Shown piece after piece: positions 1-7,002 of a stretch of 9,960 nt of DNA (positions are counted from its first letter, which is position 1; each line of letters starts with the position of its first letter). The position numbers and the translations under genes are program-made. This DNA comes from Prolixibacteraceae bacterium (GTDB taxonomy: Bacteria; Bacteroidota; Bacteroidia; Bacteroidales; Prolixibacteraceae), in contig JAFGGF010000095.1 of assembly GCA_016930735.1 (NCBI GenBank), forward strand, positions 1 to 9,960, given 5' to 3'. The notes under the pieces are model-generated. The model did not search any database. It was given only the letters and a program-made list of their open reading frames with translations, and had not been told where the DNA came from.

Positions 1-360
1 GACCGGACTCAGGAACCATCGTTTGTGAAAGCCAATCCGTTCGGATTAAAAAACATGTTGGGTAATGTTGCTGAATTCTGCCTCGATTATTACGATCCGG
101 CTGTTTACGAAAAATACCCGGCTGGCATTATTAAAAATCCAAGGGGTCCGCGATCAGGGGAGGAGCATGTAATCAGGGGAGGTTCATTCCTGAGCAGTGC
201 CCGTGAACTCAGGGCAGCCAACAGGAACTATACCAAAACCAAAGAATGGCTGGTAACCGATCCCCAGATTCCAAAAAGCATCTGGTGGTATTCCGACTGT
301 AAGCATGTTGGATTCAGGGTTGTGTGTGAATTTGATGAAAATACTGGTAAACAAAAATAA
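1..360 (+). CDS. SUMF1/FGE-fold (formylglycine-generating-enzyme-like) protein, C-terminal fragment
   Basis: This is the C-terminal 119 residues of a protein whose start lies upstream; the reading frame is open to base 1, so the GTG at 25 is not the start. The fragment matches the end of the FGE-sulfatase (SUMF1/EgtB/PvdO) fold: NPFGLKNMLGNVAEFC at residues 12-27 (family pattern NPxGLYDMxGNVWEW), IRGGSF at 58-63, and the closing VGFRVV at 103-108. True FGE, which converts a sulfatase cysteine to formylglycine, has two catalytic cysteines just after RGGS. Here the segment reads SFLSSARELRAANR with no cysteine, so formylglycine formation is unlikely. Many Bacteroidota proteins use this fold for other or unknown roles. 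The stop is 12 bases before the first oxidoreductase gene, suggesting one transcript. The fold is secure; the function is unknown, and any N-terminal signal or extra domain is out of view. Confidence 0.85.
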   Translation, partial: DRTQEPSFVKANPFGLKNMLGNVAEFCLDYYDPAVYEKYPAGIIKNPRGPRSGEEHVIRGGSFLSSARELRAANRNYTKTKEWLVTDPQIPKSIWWYSDCKHVGFRVVCEFDENTGKQK

Positions 361-372
361 AACTCAAAAATC

Positions 373-1713
373 ATGAAGGCTTCAAATTTTTCCAGAAGGT
401 CATTTCTTGAAAAAACTGCCATTGCCGGAGCTGCCGGTATAATAGGGATTTCGGCACTGAGCTCATGCAAAAAACAAAAAACTGCAGAAGAACTTGGTTT
501 ACCGCCACTTGACGACAGGGCTCCCGATGGCAAGGTGCTGCGTGCCGGGCTTGTCGGTTGCGGCAACAGGGGTACCGGAGCTGCCCTTAACTTTATGGAT
601 GCCGGGCCAAACCTTGAACTGGTAGCATTAGCCGATGTATTTGACGATAAAGTCCAGGACTGCAGGAAAAAACTCAAACAGTACAAAATCGAGATCCGTG
701 ATGAAAACTGTTTCACCGGATTCGATGCTTACAAAAAACTGCTGGAAGTTGACCTTGATATTGTATTACTGGCAACTCCCCCGAAATTTCGCCCTGAGCA
801 TCTGAATGCCTGCATACAGGCAAATAAGCATGTCTTTATGGAAAAACCGGCCTGTGTCGATCCGGTTGGTGCCCGCTCAATTATGGCAAGTTCGAAAAAA
901 GCGGAAGCTCTTGGACTGACCATCATTACAGGAACACAACGCAGGCACCAGCGCGATTATATTGAAACATACAAACAGGTTGCAAACGGTGCGATTGGAG
1001 AAATTACTTCTGCAAGGGCTTTCTGGATGCAAAACCATGTATGGTTCCGTACCCGCGAAGAAGGCTGGAACGATATGGAATATATGATCCGCAACTGGAA
1101 TAATTTCTGCTGGCTTTGTGGCGACCATATTTTAGACACACATGTCCACAACATAGATGTAATAAACTGGTTTGTAGGCACCCACCCTGAAAGTGCCGTT
1201 GGATTTGGAGGAAGGGGAAGAAGGCTAACAGGAGATCAGTACGATTTTTTTAGTATTGATTTCCACTTTGGGAAAGGATTGTTCTCACATAGTTTTTCCC
1301 GTCAGATTGATGGCTGTGCAAATGGAATGGGCGAATTTATCATGGGGACAGAAGGTTACACCAATTGCCAAAACACAATTTATAATCCGGACGGTACAGT
1401 TAAATGGGAATACGAATACCCAAAAGATAAAAACGGTAAATCAACCAATGTTGTAAAAATATCGCCTTATGTACAGGAACATATTCATCTGGTAACTGCC
1501 ATCCGTACAAACAAACCTGTGCAGGAGGCTGAACGGACAGCCATTTCAACGCTTACAGCAATAATGGGCAGGACTGCTGCCTATACCGGGAACAAAGTTA
1601 CATGGGAAGAAATGATGTCTTCTGCCGAAGTCCTGGGACCTGAAATTATTGAAATGGGATCCGTTGATATGGATTTCCCTGTTCCGATACCCGGTATTCA
1701 GCACAAAGCATAA
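373..1713 (+). CDS. Tat-exported Gfo/Idh/MocA family oxidoreductase, predicted lipoprotein
   Basis: A 446-residue protein of the NAD(P)-dependent glucose-fructose oxidoreductase / inositol dehydrogenase / MocA family. The N-terminus carries a twin-arginine motif (SRRSFLEK, RR at 8-9), a hydrophobic stretch, and a lipobox LSSC with Cys32, so it is probably folded with cofactor in the cytoplasm, exported by Tat and lipidated. The Rossmann domain starts near residue 55 with GCGNRG at 62-67 and an acidic residue after beta-2 (ALAD). The family signature EKP is at 157-159. The C-terminal domain contains GDHILDTHVHNIDVINW at 250-266, which includes the histidines expected near the substrate site. 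Length is typical for secreted members. The start is preceded by an A-rich leader, not a Shine-Dalgarno site. It lies 12 bases after the FGE-fold gene and 30 bases before a second family member. A sugar or sugar-derivative substrate is expected from the family; its identity cannot be read from sequence. Confidence 0.92.
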   Translation: MKASNFSRRSFLEKTAIAGAAGIIGISALSSCKKQKTAEELGLPPLDDRAPDGKVLRAGLVGCGNRGTGAALNFMDAGPNLELVALADVFDDKVQDCRKKLKQYKIEIRDENCFTGFDAYKKLLEVDLDIVLLATPPKFRPEHLNACIQANKHVFMEKPACVDPVGARSIMASSKKAEALGLTIITGTQRRHQRDYIETYKQVANGAIGEITSARAFWMQNHVWFRTREEGWNDMEYMIRNWNNFCWLCGDHILDTHVHNIDVINWFVGTHPESAVGFGGRGRRLTGDQYDFFSIDFHFGKGLFSHSFSRQIDGCANGMGEFIMGTEGYTNCQNTIYNPDGTVKWEYEYPKDKNGKSTNVVKISPYVQEHIHLVTAIRTNKPVQEAERTAISTLTAIMGRTAAYTGNKVTWEEMMSSAEVLGPEIIEMGSVDMDFPVPIPGIQHKA

Positions 1714-1743
1714 TTGAATATTCTGAAATTAAAAACTTAAAAG

Positions 1744-3033
1744 ATGAAAAGACGTGCATTTCTTAAAAAATCAGCCCTGGCTGCGGGAGCTATTGCAGTC
1801 CCGGTTATCATTCCTGCAAGTGCGTTGGGTAAAAACGGATTTGTAGCCGCAAACGACAGGATAACCATGGCTGTTATCGGAGCCGGATCACAGGGAAAAA
1901 GTAATATGAATGCCTTTGTAAAAAACAAAGACCTACAGATTATAGCAGTTTGTGACCTGGATGAAAAACACCGCAATCAGGCTCAGAATGCCTTGTGGAA
2001 TTATTATGAAAACAAAGACTGTAAAGTATATACTGATTTTCTCAAACTGCTCGATAAAGAAAAATTTGATACAGCATCGATTGCAGTACCTGATCACTGG
2101 CATATGTTGATTTATAAAACTGTTGCTGAAAAGAAAATTGATATTTACGGGGAAAAACCGCTTGTCCGAAAAATTGAAGAAGGAAAAAAGGTGGTAAAAA
2201 CGGTTAATGAAAACAACATAGTTTGGCAAACCGGAAGTTGGCAGCGAAGCCGCCCGAATTTCAGGAAAGCCTGTGAATTGGTAGCCAACGGTGTAATAGG
2301 CAAAATTCAAAATGTTGAAGTTGGGCTTCCCGATTTCAGCAGTGATATGGGAATGCCTGAAATTCAAAAACCACCAAAAGAAATTGATTATGACTTTTGG
2401 GTTGGCCCTGCACCCTTTATGCCTTATCGCGGTGTGCTTCACTGGGACTGGCGATGGATACTGAACTATTCAGGCGGGCAACTAACCGATTGGTGCGGAC
2501 ACCACATAGATATTGCCCTTTGGGGTTTAGGACTTGATAATACAGGCCCTACTGAAATAAAGGGAGAAGCCACTTTTAAAGAAGGCTCACTTTATGATAT
2601 TCCTTTCACATTTGATATCAGTATGAAATTTGCCAATGGTTTACCAATGCGGGTAGCCAATAGTTCAAAACTCCCCTATGGCATGGGAGTTACCTGGTAT
2701 GGTGAAGATGGATGGATTCACGTCAGCAGGAGCAATTTTACTGCGAGTAACAATGAAATCCTTAATACTGAAATACCTGAAGATGGAATCCATTTTTATA
2801 AATCGGAGGATCATCAGCGCAATTTCCTTGATTGTGTAATATCGAGGGAACAAACTGTTGCCCCTGTCGGACCGGCCAACCGGGCAATTACCGCCGGACT
2901 GCTTGGAGAAATAGCAATCCTTACAGGCGAAACAATCAAATGGGATCCGGTTAAAGAAGAACTGATTAATCCTACTGATAAGGCTAAATCATTATTAAAA
3001 AGAGAATACAGGAAACCCTGGTCATTCCAGTAA
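1744..3033 (+). CDS. Tat-exported Gfo/Idh/MocA family oxidoreductase (second copy)
   Basis: A 429-residue Gfo/Idh/MocA oxidoreductase. It begins MKRRAFLKK, a compact twin-arginine signal (RR at 3-4), then an alanine-rich hydrophobic core ending near PASALG at 24-29, a plausible signal peptidase site. Unlike its neighbour it has no lipobox cysteine, so a soluble periplasmic form is predicted. The Rossmann fold has GAGSQG at 46-51, PDHWH at 116-120 and GEKP at 136-139. The C-terminal half shows DFWVGPAP at 217-224 and DWCGHHIDIALW at 249-260, carrying the conserved histidines of this subgroup. It is clearly divergent from the preceding gene, so this is a tandem pair of different family members, not a recent duplication. 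They might act in sequence, or as an oxidation and reduction pair, on one sugar; that is inference. The GT2 gene follows after 11 bases. Confidence 0.92.
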   Translation: MKRRAFLKKSALAAGAIAVPVIIPASALGKNGFVAANDRITMAVIGAGSQGKSNMNAFVKNKDLQIIAVCDLDEKHRNQAQNALWNYYENKDCKVYTDFLKLLDKEKFDTASIAVPDHWHMLIYKTVAEKKIDIYGEKPLVRKIEEGKKVVKTVNENNIVWQTGSWQRSRPNFRKACELVANGVIGKIQNVEVGLPDFSSDMGMPEIQKPPKEIDYDFWVGPAPFMPYRGVLHWDWRWILNYSGGQLTDWCGHHIDIALWGLGLDNTGPTEIKGEATFKEGSLYDIPFTFDISMKFANGLPMRVANSSKLPYGMGVTWYGEDGWIHVSRSNFTASNNEILNTEIPEDGIHFYKSEDHQRNFLDCVISREQTVAPVGPANRAITAGLLGEIAILTGETIKWDPVKEELINPTDKAKSLLKREYRKPWSFQ

Positions 3034-3044
3034 AAACGCATGTT

Positions 3045-3959
3045 ATGATTTCAGTTGTTACACCTTTGTTTAATGAAGAATTACTGGTTGAAGAACTGGT
3101 GCGGCGAATTTCGGATTCACTTAAAAAAACAGGTGAAAAGTTTGAAATCATTTGTGTTGACGATGGAAGTACCGACAACACAGTTCCTGTTTTATTAAAA
3201 AACAAGGTAAACATACCGGAAATCAAAATTATTTCCCTTTCCAGGAATTTCGGGCATCAGTCTGCTTTTACAGCCGGGATGGTTTTTGCCAAAGGCGACT
3301 ATATTGCATTAATTGATGGTGATCTGCAGGACCCTCCGGAACTACTGCCTGATTTTTTTGAAATTATAAAAAAAGAACCGGTCGACCTTGTTACCGGACG
3401 CAGGGAAAAAAGGGAAGAGCAGGTCCGAAAAAAACTGATGATCCGTATTTTCCATGGGATTTACAGAAAAACAAGCGGATTTCAACAGGTTGAAAATGAA
3501 GGAAACTTCTGCCTGATGAAAAAAGAGGTAGCATCTGCCATCAATTCAATGAAGGAGAAAAACCGTTACATTCCCGGGCTCAGGGCTTTTGCAGGTTTCA
3601 GAAATTATTATTTCGATTACAGCAGGAAAGAAAGGAAAGCCGGTGAAAATAAAATGAAATTTTCACAACTGGTAGTGCTGGCACTGGATGCAATCTTCTC
3701 ATTTTCAAGATGGCCCATTAAATTGTGTTTGTATCTTGGATTAACAGGATTACTGGTTGTTTTAGCAGCTTTTATTTATACACTGATCAGTAAATTACTG
3801 AACCTGGCTCCACTTGGTTGGTCTTCCACTATGATCAGCCTTTATTTTTTAGGTGCCATCCAGCTTACATTTTTGGGTGTAATAGGCGAATATGTTTACA
3901 GAATATATAAAGAAACCCAAAACCGGCCTCATTATTTTATTAAAGAAATAATTGAATGA
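3045..3959 (+). CDS. GT2 family glycosyltransferase, GtrB/ArnC/DPM1-like (polyprenyl-phosphate sugar synthase)
   Basis: A 304-residue membrane-associated family 2 glycosyltransferase. The N-terminal GT-A domain begins ISVVTPLFNEE and shows VDDGST at 38-43, SLSRNFGHQ at 64-72, and the metal/nucleotide-binding DGDLQDPPE at 91-99, the hallmark of the DPM1/GtrB/ArnC subgroup. Two transmembrane helices follow (about 226-248 and 262-284), then the conserved tail GEYVYRIYKETQNRPHY at 281-297. Proteins of this subgroup move a sugar from a nucleotide donor onto undecaprenyl phosphate at the inner face of the membrane. The donor sugar cannot be told from sequence, so annotation as ArnC specifically would be overreach. 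Its TGA overlaps the ATG of the following GT-C gene (ATGA), implying translational coupling. That fits a two-step pathway: carrier charging by this protein, then transfer by the next. Confidence 0.93.
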   Translation: MISVVTPLFNEELLVEELVRRISDSLKKTGEKFEIICVDDGSTDNTVPVLLKNKVNIPEIKIISLSRNFGHQSAFTAGMVFAKGDYIALIDGDLQDPPELLPDFFEIIKKEPVDLVTGRREKREEQVRKKLMIRIFHGIYRKTSGFQQVENEGNFCLMKKEVASAINSMKEKNRYIPGLRAFAGFRNYYFDYSRKERKAGENKMKFSQLVVLALDAIFSFSRWPIKLCLYLGLTGLLVVLAAFIYTLISKLLNLAPLGWSSTMISLYFLGAIQLTFLGVIGEYVYRIYKETQNRPHYFIKEIIE

Positions 3960-5935
3960 ACGAGGATTTTAATACAGGCATTTTGAATCCCGGCAGGAAG
4001 CATTTTCTTCTGGCTACTGCTATTATCGGGGTGATTATGCTTTTTATGTCTTCGGGCGCAGCTATCAATATTGACGAGATACTTCATTACAACCAGGCGA
4101 AAAAAGTCCTCTCATGGTACCTGACTTCCGGCGAAGACAAGTCATGCCTGGAAACCCCCAAAACCAACCTGAAATATTACGGGCAAATGCCTGATAACCT
4201 GAGCGCATTAATAAACAAAATATTTTCAATTAAAAATGAATACCAGACACGTCATTACCTGGGATTTGTTTTTTCATTTCTACTTGTGCTGATTACAGGC
4301 CTGATCGCTTTCGAAATCTCCGAAAACTACTTCATTGCAATCCTTTCAATGATCCTGTTATTCATTTCACCGCGCCCTATTGGGCAGGCTTTCGGTAACC
4401 TGAAAGATATTCCCTTTGCCATGGGTTATGCCTGGTGCATATTGTTAATAATTAAGTTGTTTAAAGCAATGCCAAGTCCCGGATGGAAAAACACCCTCCT
4501 GTTAGGACTGGCTATTGCATTTACCAATTCTGTAAGAATAGGAGGAATGATATTTTTCCCCTACATCGGATTGTTTCTGCTTACCTGGGTTTTGGTTTTC
4601 AGAAATAAATCGAAAGAAATAATTAATGATTTAAACTGGTGGGGAAAGATTATACTTAAAGGAATTGTTGTTTTACTGACCGGATACTTTGCAGGATTGT
4701 TGTTTTGGCCGTTTGGTTTAATAAATCCGGTAAAAAATCCACTGGAAGCTCTTTCGGTAATGGAACACTATAAAATCAGTATTAAACAGATTTTTGAAGG
4801 AATCCAGGCATGGAGTACAAATTTACCCTGGTATTACCTTCCAAAATGGTTGCTTATTTCCATACCTGAAGTAACAATTATTGGTACTGTTTTATATTTC
4901 ATAATCGGACAAAAACGAAAAAGAGAAAATCTGTTTTTACGAAGTATACTGATATTTTCTTTTATTTTCCCGATTATTTATGTAATAATCATCAATTCAA
5001 ATCTTTACAGCGGCTGGAGGCAGATGTATTTTATATACCCGCCTCTTGTGGTTTTATCTTCTTTGGGATTAATGAAACTTTATAAAAGGCTTAAAAAACC
5101 TTTGCTGCAGATTTCCTGGGCTATGACTCTTATTTTGGTTTTAATACCTCTTGTTCATTCCGCAAAAAATTATCCTTCAGAATATATTTATTTTAATTCA
5201 TTGACCGGTTCAACAAAAAAAGCGTGGAGTAATTACGAATATGATTATTACTGGCATGAAATGAAAAAAGCCTCCAACTGGCTGGCGAAAGAACTGGAAG
5301 GAAATAATAAAGATATCCGGATTGCTTCAAATTTTGACATTCGAAGTTATTTATATGATAAAAACATCCGTTTTGAATATGTCCACTTTTATGATAAAAT
5401 TTCTGTTGATTGGGATTATGCCATTCTCGGAGTTAATTATGTCCATCCTTTCCAGTTAAAAAACAACACATGGCAACCCCGAAATATTAAAAAAACATTT
5501 TATCACGATGGAAATCCAACGATAATTATTTTGAAAGGGCAGGACAAAAATGCTTTTAACGGATACAGTGCATTTTTAGATAATAATTTTGAACGGGCTG
5601 ATTCTTTACTTTCGCTCGCAATGCCCAATGACCCAACCGATTTAAATATAATCGCATATCTTGGAGAAAGCCGGCTGGCTCTCAACAGGTTCGAAGATGT
5701 AAAAAAACTTATTGCAAATGGGAAAGAATTGCATCCGTATTATGAACCTTTTTTACTTCTGGACGCAAAAATTGAAATCAAACAAAAAAATTATCCGGAA
5801 GGACTGGAGTTGCTAAAAATACTGTTTCGCGAAAATCCAAGATACTTTAAAGCTTTGCCTTATTTAATTGAGTGCTATGAAAAAACGGGGCAAAAGGAAA
5901 AAGCTAAACAAATAAAAAAGAAATATAATGTTTAA
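3956..5935 (+). CDS. GT-C glycosyltransferase (GT39/ArnT/PMT-like) with C-terminal TPR-like region
   Basis: A 659-residue polytopic membrane protein of the GT-C superfamily, which uses lipid-phosphate sugars as donors on the outer side of the inner membrane. The first predicted helix (about 17-35) is followed by INIDEILHY at 37-45, giving the paired Asp-Glu (40-41) typical of the first external loop. A second acidic site is GNLKDIPFA at 147-155. Around eleven hydrophobic segments run to about residue 400, with SGWRQMYFIYPPL at 352-364 resembling the late R/YP motif of GT39 proteins. The soluble part begins with YPSEYIYFNSLTGS at 406-419, a stretch I associate with Bacteroidota GT39-type proteins. 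Residues about 533-657 form paired helices with TPR-like spacing (YSAFLDNNFERADSLL, LGESRLALNRFED), probably periplasmic. It is coupled by ATGA to the GT2 gene, its likely donor supplier. The gene, especially its 3' half, is visibly AT-richer than the oxidoreductase genes. The acceptor is unknown. Confidence 0.88.
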   Translation: MNEDFNTGILNPGRKHFLLATAIIGVIMLFMSSGAAINIDEILHYNQAKKVLSWYLTSGEDKSCLETPKTNLKYYGQMPDNLSALINKIFSIKNEYQTRHYLGFVFSFLLVLITGLIAFEISENYFIAILSMILLFISPRPIGQAFGNLKDIPFAMGYAWCILLIIKLFKAMPSPGWKNTLLLGLAIAFTNSVRIGGMIFFPYIGLFLLTWVLVFRNKSKEIINDLNWWGKIILKGIVVLLTGYFAGLLFWPFGLINPVKNPLEALSVMEHYKISIKQIFEGIQAWSTNLPWYYLPKWLLISIPEVTIIGTVLYFIIGQKRKRENLFLRSILIFSFIFPIIYVIIINSNLYSGWRQMYFIYPPLVVLSSLGLMKLYKRLKKPLLQISWAMTLILVLIPLVHSAKNYPSEYIYFNSLTGSTKKAWSNYEYDYYWHEMKKASNWLAKELEGNNKDIRIASNFDIRSYLYDKNIRFEYVHFYDKISVDWDYAILGVNYVHPFQLKNNTWQPRNIKKTFYHDGNPTIIILKGQDKNAFNGYSAFLDNNFERADSLLSLAMPNDPTDLNIIAYLGESRLALNRFEDVKKLIANGKELHPYYEPFLLLDAKIEIKQKNYPEGLELLKILFRENPRYFKALPYLIECYEKTGQKEKAKQIKKKYNV

Positions 5936-5951
5936 TAAAAATCTGAAACGA

Positions 5952-6212
5952 ATGAAGAAGTTACGTTACTTAGGAGCAATGATAGTTGTGTCAGTGTTCT
6001 TATTGGGTGGAAGCCTTTCTGCCCAGGATGAAGGGACTTATATCGACAATGCCTCGCCGCAGGACAGTTCTTATGTGGCAGGCGATGCTTTAAATTTTGA
6101 TGAATATTACGAAAAAGACAGTGGAAGCAACCTTGCTTTGTATATTGGTGCTGCTGTTGTGGTGGTAGGAGCTGTGGTTGTAATTGTTTTACGTAAGAAG
6201 AAGAAAAAATAA
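5952..6212 (+). CDS. Small secreted protein with C-terminal transmembrane anchor and lysine tail
   Basis: A protein of 86 residues from the ATG at 5952; an in-frame ATG at 5928 would give 94 residues and overlap the upstream gene by 8 bases. I prefer 5952 because it yields a compact signal peptide, MKKLRYLGAMIVVSVFLLGG followed by SLSAQD, with cleavage near SLSA/QD. The mature part is only about 35 acidic, Asp/Ser/Tyr-rich residues, then a Gly/Ala/Val-rich transmembrane helix (ALYIGAAVVVVGAVVVIVL) and the basic end RKKKKK. The layout (short ectodomain, helix, positive tail) predicts a type I inner-membrane protein with its N-terminus outside, and it resembles the tripartite C-terminal signals recognised by sorting proteases. 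I know no family for it. It is the last gene before the terminator at 6252-6292, directly after the glycosyltransferase pair, so it could be an accessory or acceptor of that module (inference). Confidence 0.72.
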   Translation: MKKLRYLGAMIVVSVFLLGGSLSAQDEGTYIDNASPQDSSYVAGDALNFDEYYEKDSGSNLALYIGAAVVVVGAVVVIVLRKKKKK

Positions 6213-6251
6213 GGCAACCTTTTTGTCGGATACCAATCTAACTTAAACCTG

Positions 6252-6292
6252 GCGGCTTTGGAAATTTAATATTTCTGAGGCCGCTTTATTTT
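6252..6292 (+). terminator. Strong intrinsic terminator closing the + strand operon
   Basis: A 14-bp stem (6252-6265 with 6271-6284, including three G-U pairs) encloses the loop TTAAT and is followed by TTTATTTT at 6285-6292. It lies 40 bases after the stop of the small membrane protein gene. The reverse strand has no comparable T-run, so it acts on + strand transcription. Confidence 0.85.
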
Positions 6293-6380
6293 AATTATAT
6301 CCTCTTTCCTCACGCTTCACTAAGGTTTTTCCACCTCCGATTTCATGTTTTCCCCGATACCCCGGGCATTAGCTGTGCTA

Positions 6381-6388
6381 TATTTTTG
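6381..6388 (+). promoter_or_regulatory. Putative Bacteroidota -7 promoter element for the T9SS-domain gene
   Basis: TATTTTTG matches the Bacteroidota sigma-ABfr -7 consensus TAnnTTTG. It lies 28 bases upstream of the ATG at 6416, which would leave a leader of about 20-25 bases. It follows the operon terminator, so an independent promoter is expected around here. No convincing -33 TTG/TTTG was found at the usual 19-21 base spacing, so confidence is limited. Confidence 0.4.
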
Positions 6389-6415
6389 ATATACATTATT
6401 AAGCCACAATTAAAA

Positions 6416-6862
6416 ATGAAACAGCTAAAATTATTTATAACAGCTGCTCTCCACTGCAGATTTACCAAACTGGTAAAAGTTGCAGGGATTTTCATTTTTA
6501 TTATTGCCAGCCTCCAGATACATGCACAGGAAATTGCCGGTGAAATGGACCTCACACAACAAACATATAACAAAAAGGAAAGTTCCGCATCGGCTGATCT
6601 GTTTAAAGATGCCGATTTTAAAATTTACCCGAATCCGGCAAAGGAAGTAATCAATATCCAATCGAAAGTTAAACTGAGGAAAGGTGTAACTCTTACATTC
6701 TGCGATATAACAGGAACCATACTTGAAAAAAGGGTTTTGGAAGAAGATATGGAGAAAAATGAATTGGCTTTCAATATAAGTGAATATACAGTTGGCCAAT
6801 ATATTATAGGAATACGATCGATTGACGGGTCATTTGTGGCCAAAAAAATAATTAAACGATAA
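6416..6862 (+). CDS. Small T9SS type A sorting domain-containing protein, nearly cargo-less
   Basis: A protein of 148 residues from the ATG at 6416. An in-frame TTG at 6386 would extend it by ten residues but lies inside the putative -7 box, so ATG is preferred. A long, basic n-region precedes a hydrophobic segment (VKVAGIFIFIIASLQIHAQ at 20-38) with probable cleavage near IHA/QE. Residues about 68-148 are a type IX secretion system C-terminal domain (Por_Secre_tail): FKIYPNPAKEVINI at 68-81, DITGTILE at 97-104, ISEYTVGQYIIGI at 121-133, and the basic end KKIIKR. In the family this domain directs passage through the outer membrane and is usually cleaved on arrival. Only about 30 residues lie between the signal peptide and this domain, so almost no passenger exists. 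It could release a short peptide, be a remnant of a larger secreted protein, or use the domain itself structurally. Transcription appears independent of the upstream operon. Confidence 0.88.
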   Translation: MKQLKLFITAALHCRFTKLVKVAGIFIFIIASLQIHAQEIAGEMDLTQQTYNKKESSASADLFKDADFKIYPNPAKEVINIQSKVKLRKGVTLTFCDITGTILEKRVLEEDMEKNELAFNISEYTVGQYIIGIRSIDGSFVAKKIIKR

Positions 6863-6909
6863 AAAAGAACAGTTGTAATTTTGGTTTAATATAAATTTCA
6901 TTTTTGGAG

Positions 6910-6934
6910 AAAATCGGCTTAGGCCGATTTTTTT
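6910..6934 (+). terminator. Intrinsic terminator for the T9SS-domain gene
   Basis: A perfect 9-bp stem, AAAATCGGC (6910-6918) with GCCGATTTT (6923-6931), closes the tetraloop TTAG and runs into a seven-base T-tract ending at 6934. It lies 47 bases after the stop at 6862. Confidence 0.85.
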
Positions 6935-6946
6935 ATTCTCTTAAAT

Positions 6947-6985
6947 AAAAAACCGCCACAACAATGTATGTTACAGCGGTTTTTT
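6947..6985 (-). terminator. Terminator for the collagen-like lipoprotein gene, probably bidirectional
   Basis: AAAAAACCGC (6947-6956) pairs with GCGGTTTTTT (6976-6985), and a further 4-bp helix (AACA/TGTT, 6960-6963 with 6969-6972) can form inside the loop. Read on the - strand it begins 17 bases past the stop of the lipoprotein gene and ends in a T-run. The A-run and T-run on either side make it work in both directions, backing up the + strand terminator 12 bases to its left. Confidence 0.82.
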
Positions 6986-7002
6986 ATATGGTTATCAACT
7001 GT

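Noticed and set aside
228..716. 162-codon open frame on the - strand
   Set aside because: It lies antisense to the FGE-fold end and to the Tat signal and Rossmann part of a conserved oxidoreductase, and its translation shows no recognisable domain. It is a by-product of coding on the other strand.
1933..2442. 169-codon open frame on the - strand
   Set aside because: It is fully antisense to the second Gfo/Idh/MocA gene, whose motifs are intact; the Phe/Ile/Asn-rich translation has no domain logic.
3045..5935. Naming the pair ArnC/ArnT (lipid A aminoarabinose modification)
   Set aside because: Only family-level features are shared; no other arn genes are present and the TPR-like tail is not an ArnT feature.
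6386..6418. TTG at 6386 as the start of the T9SS-domain gene
   Set aside because: It falls within the putative -7 promoter box and adds ten residues ahead of the signal peptide; the ATG at 6416 is preceded by the A-rich leader usual in this phylum.
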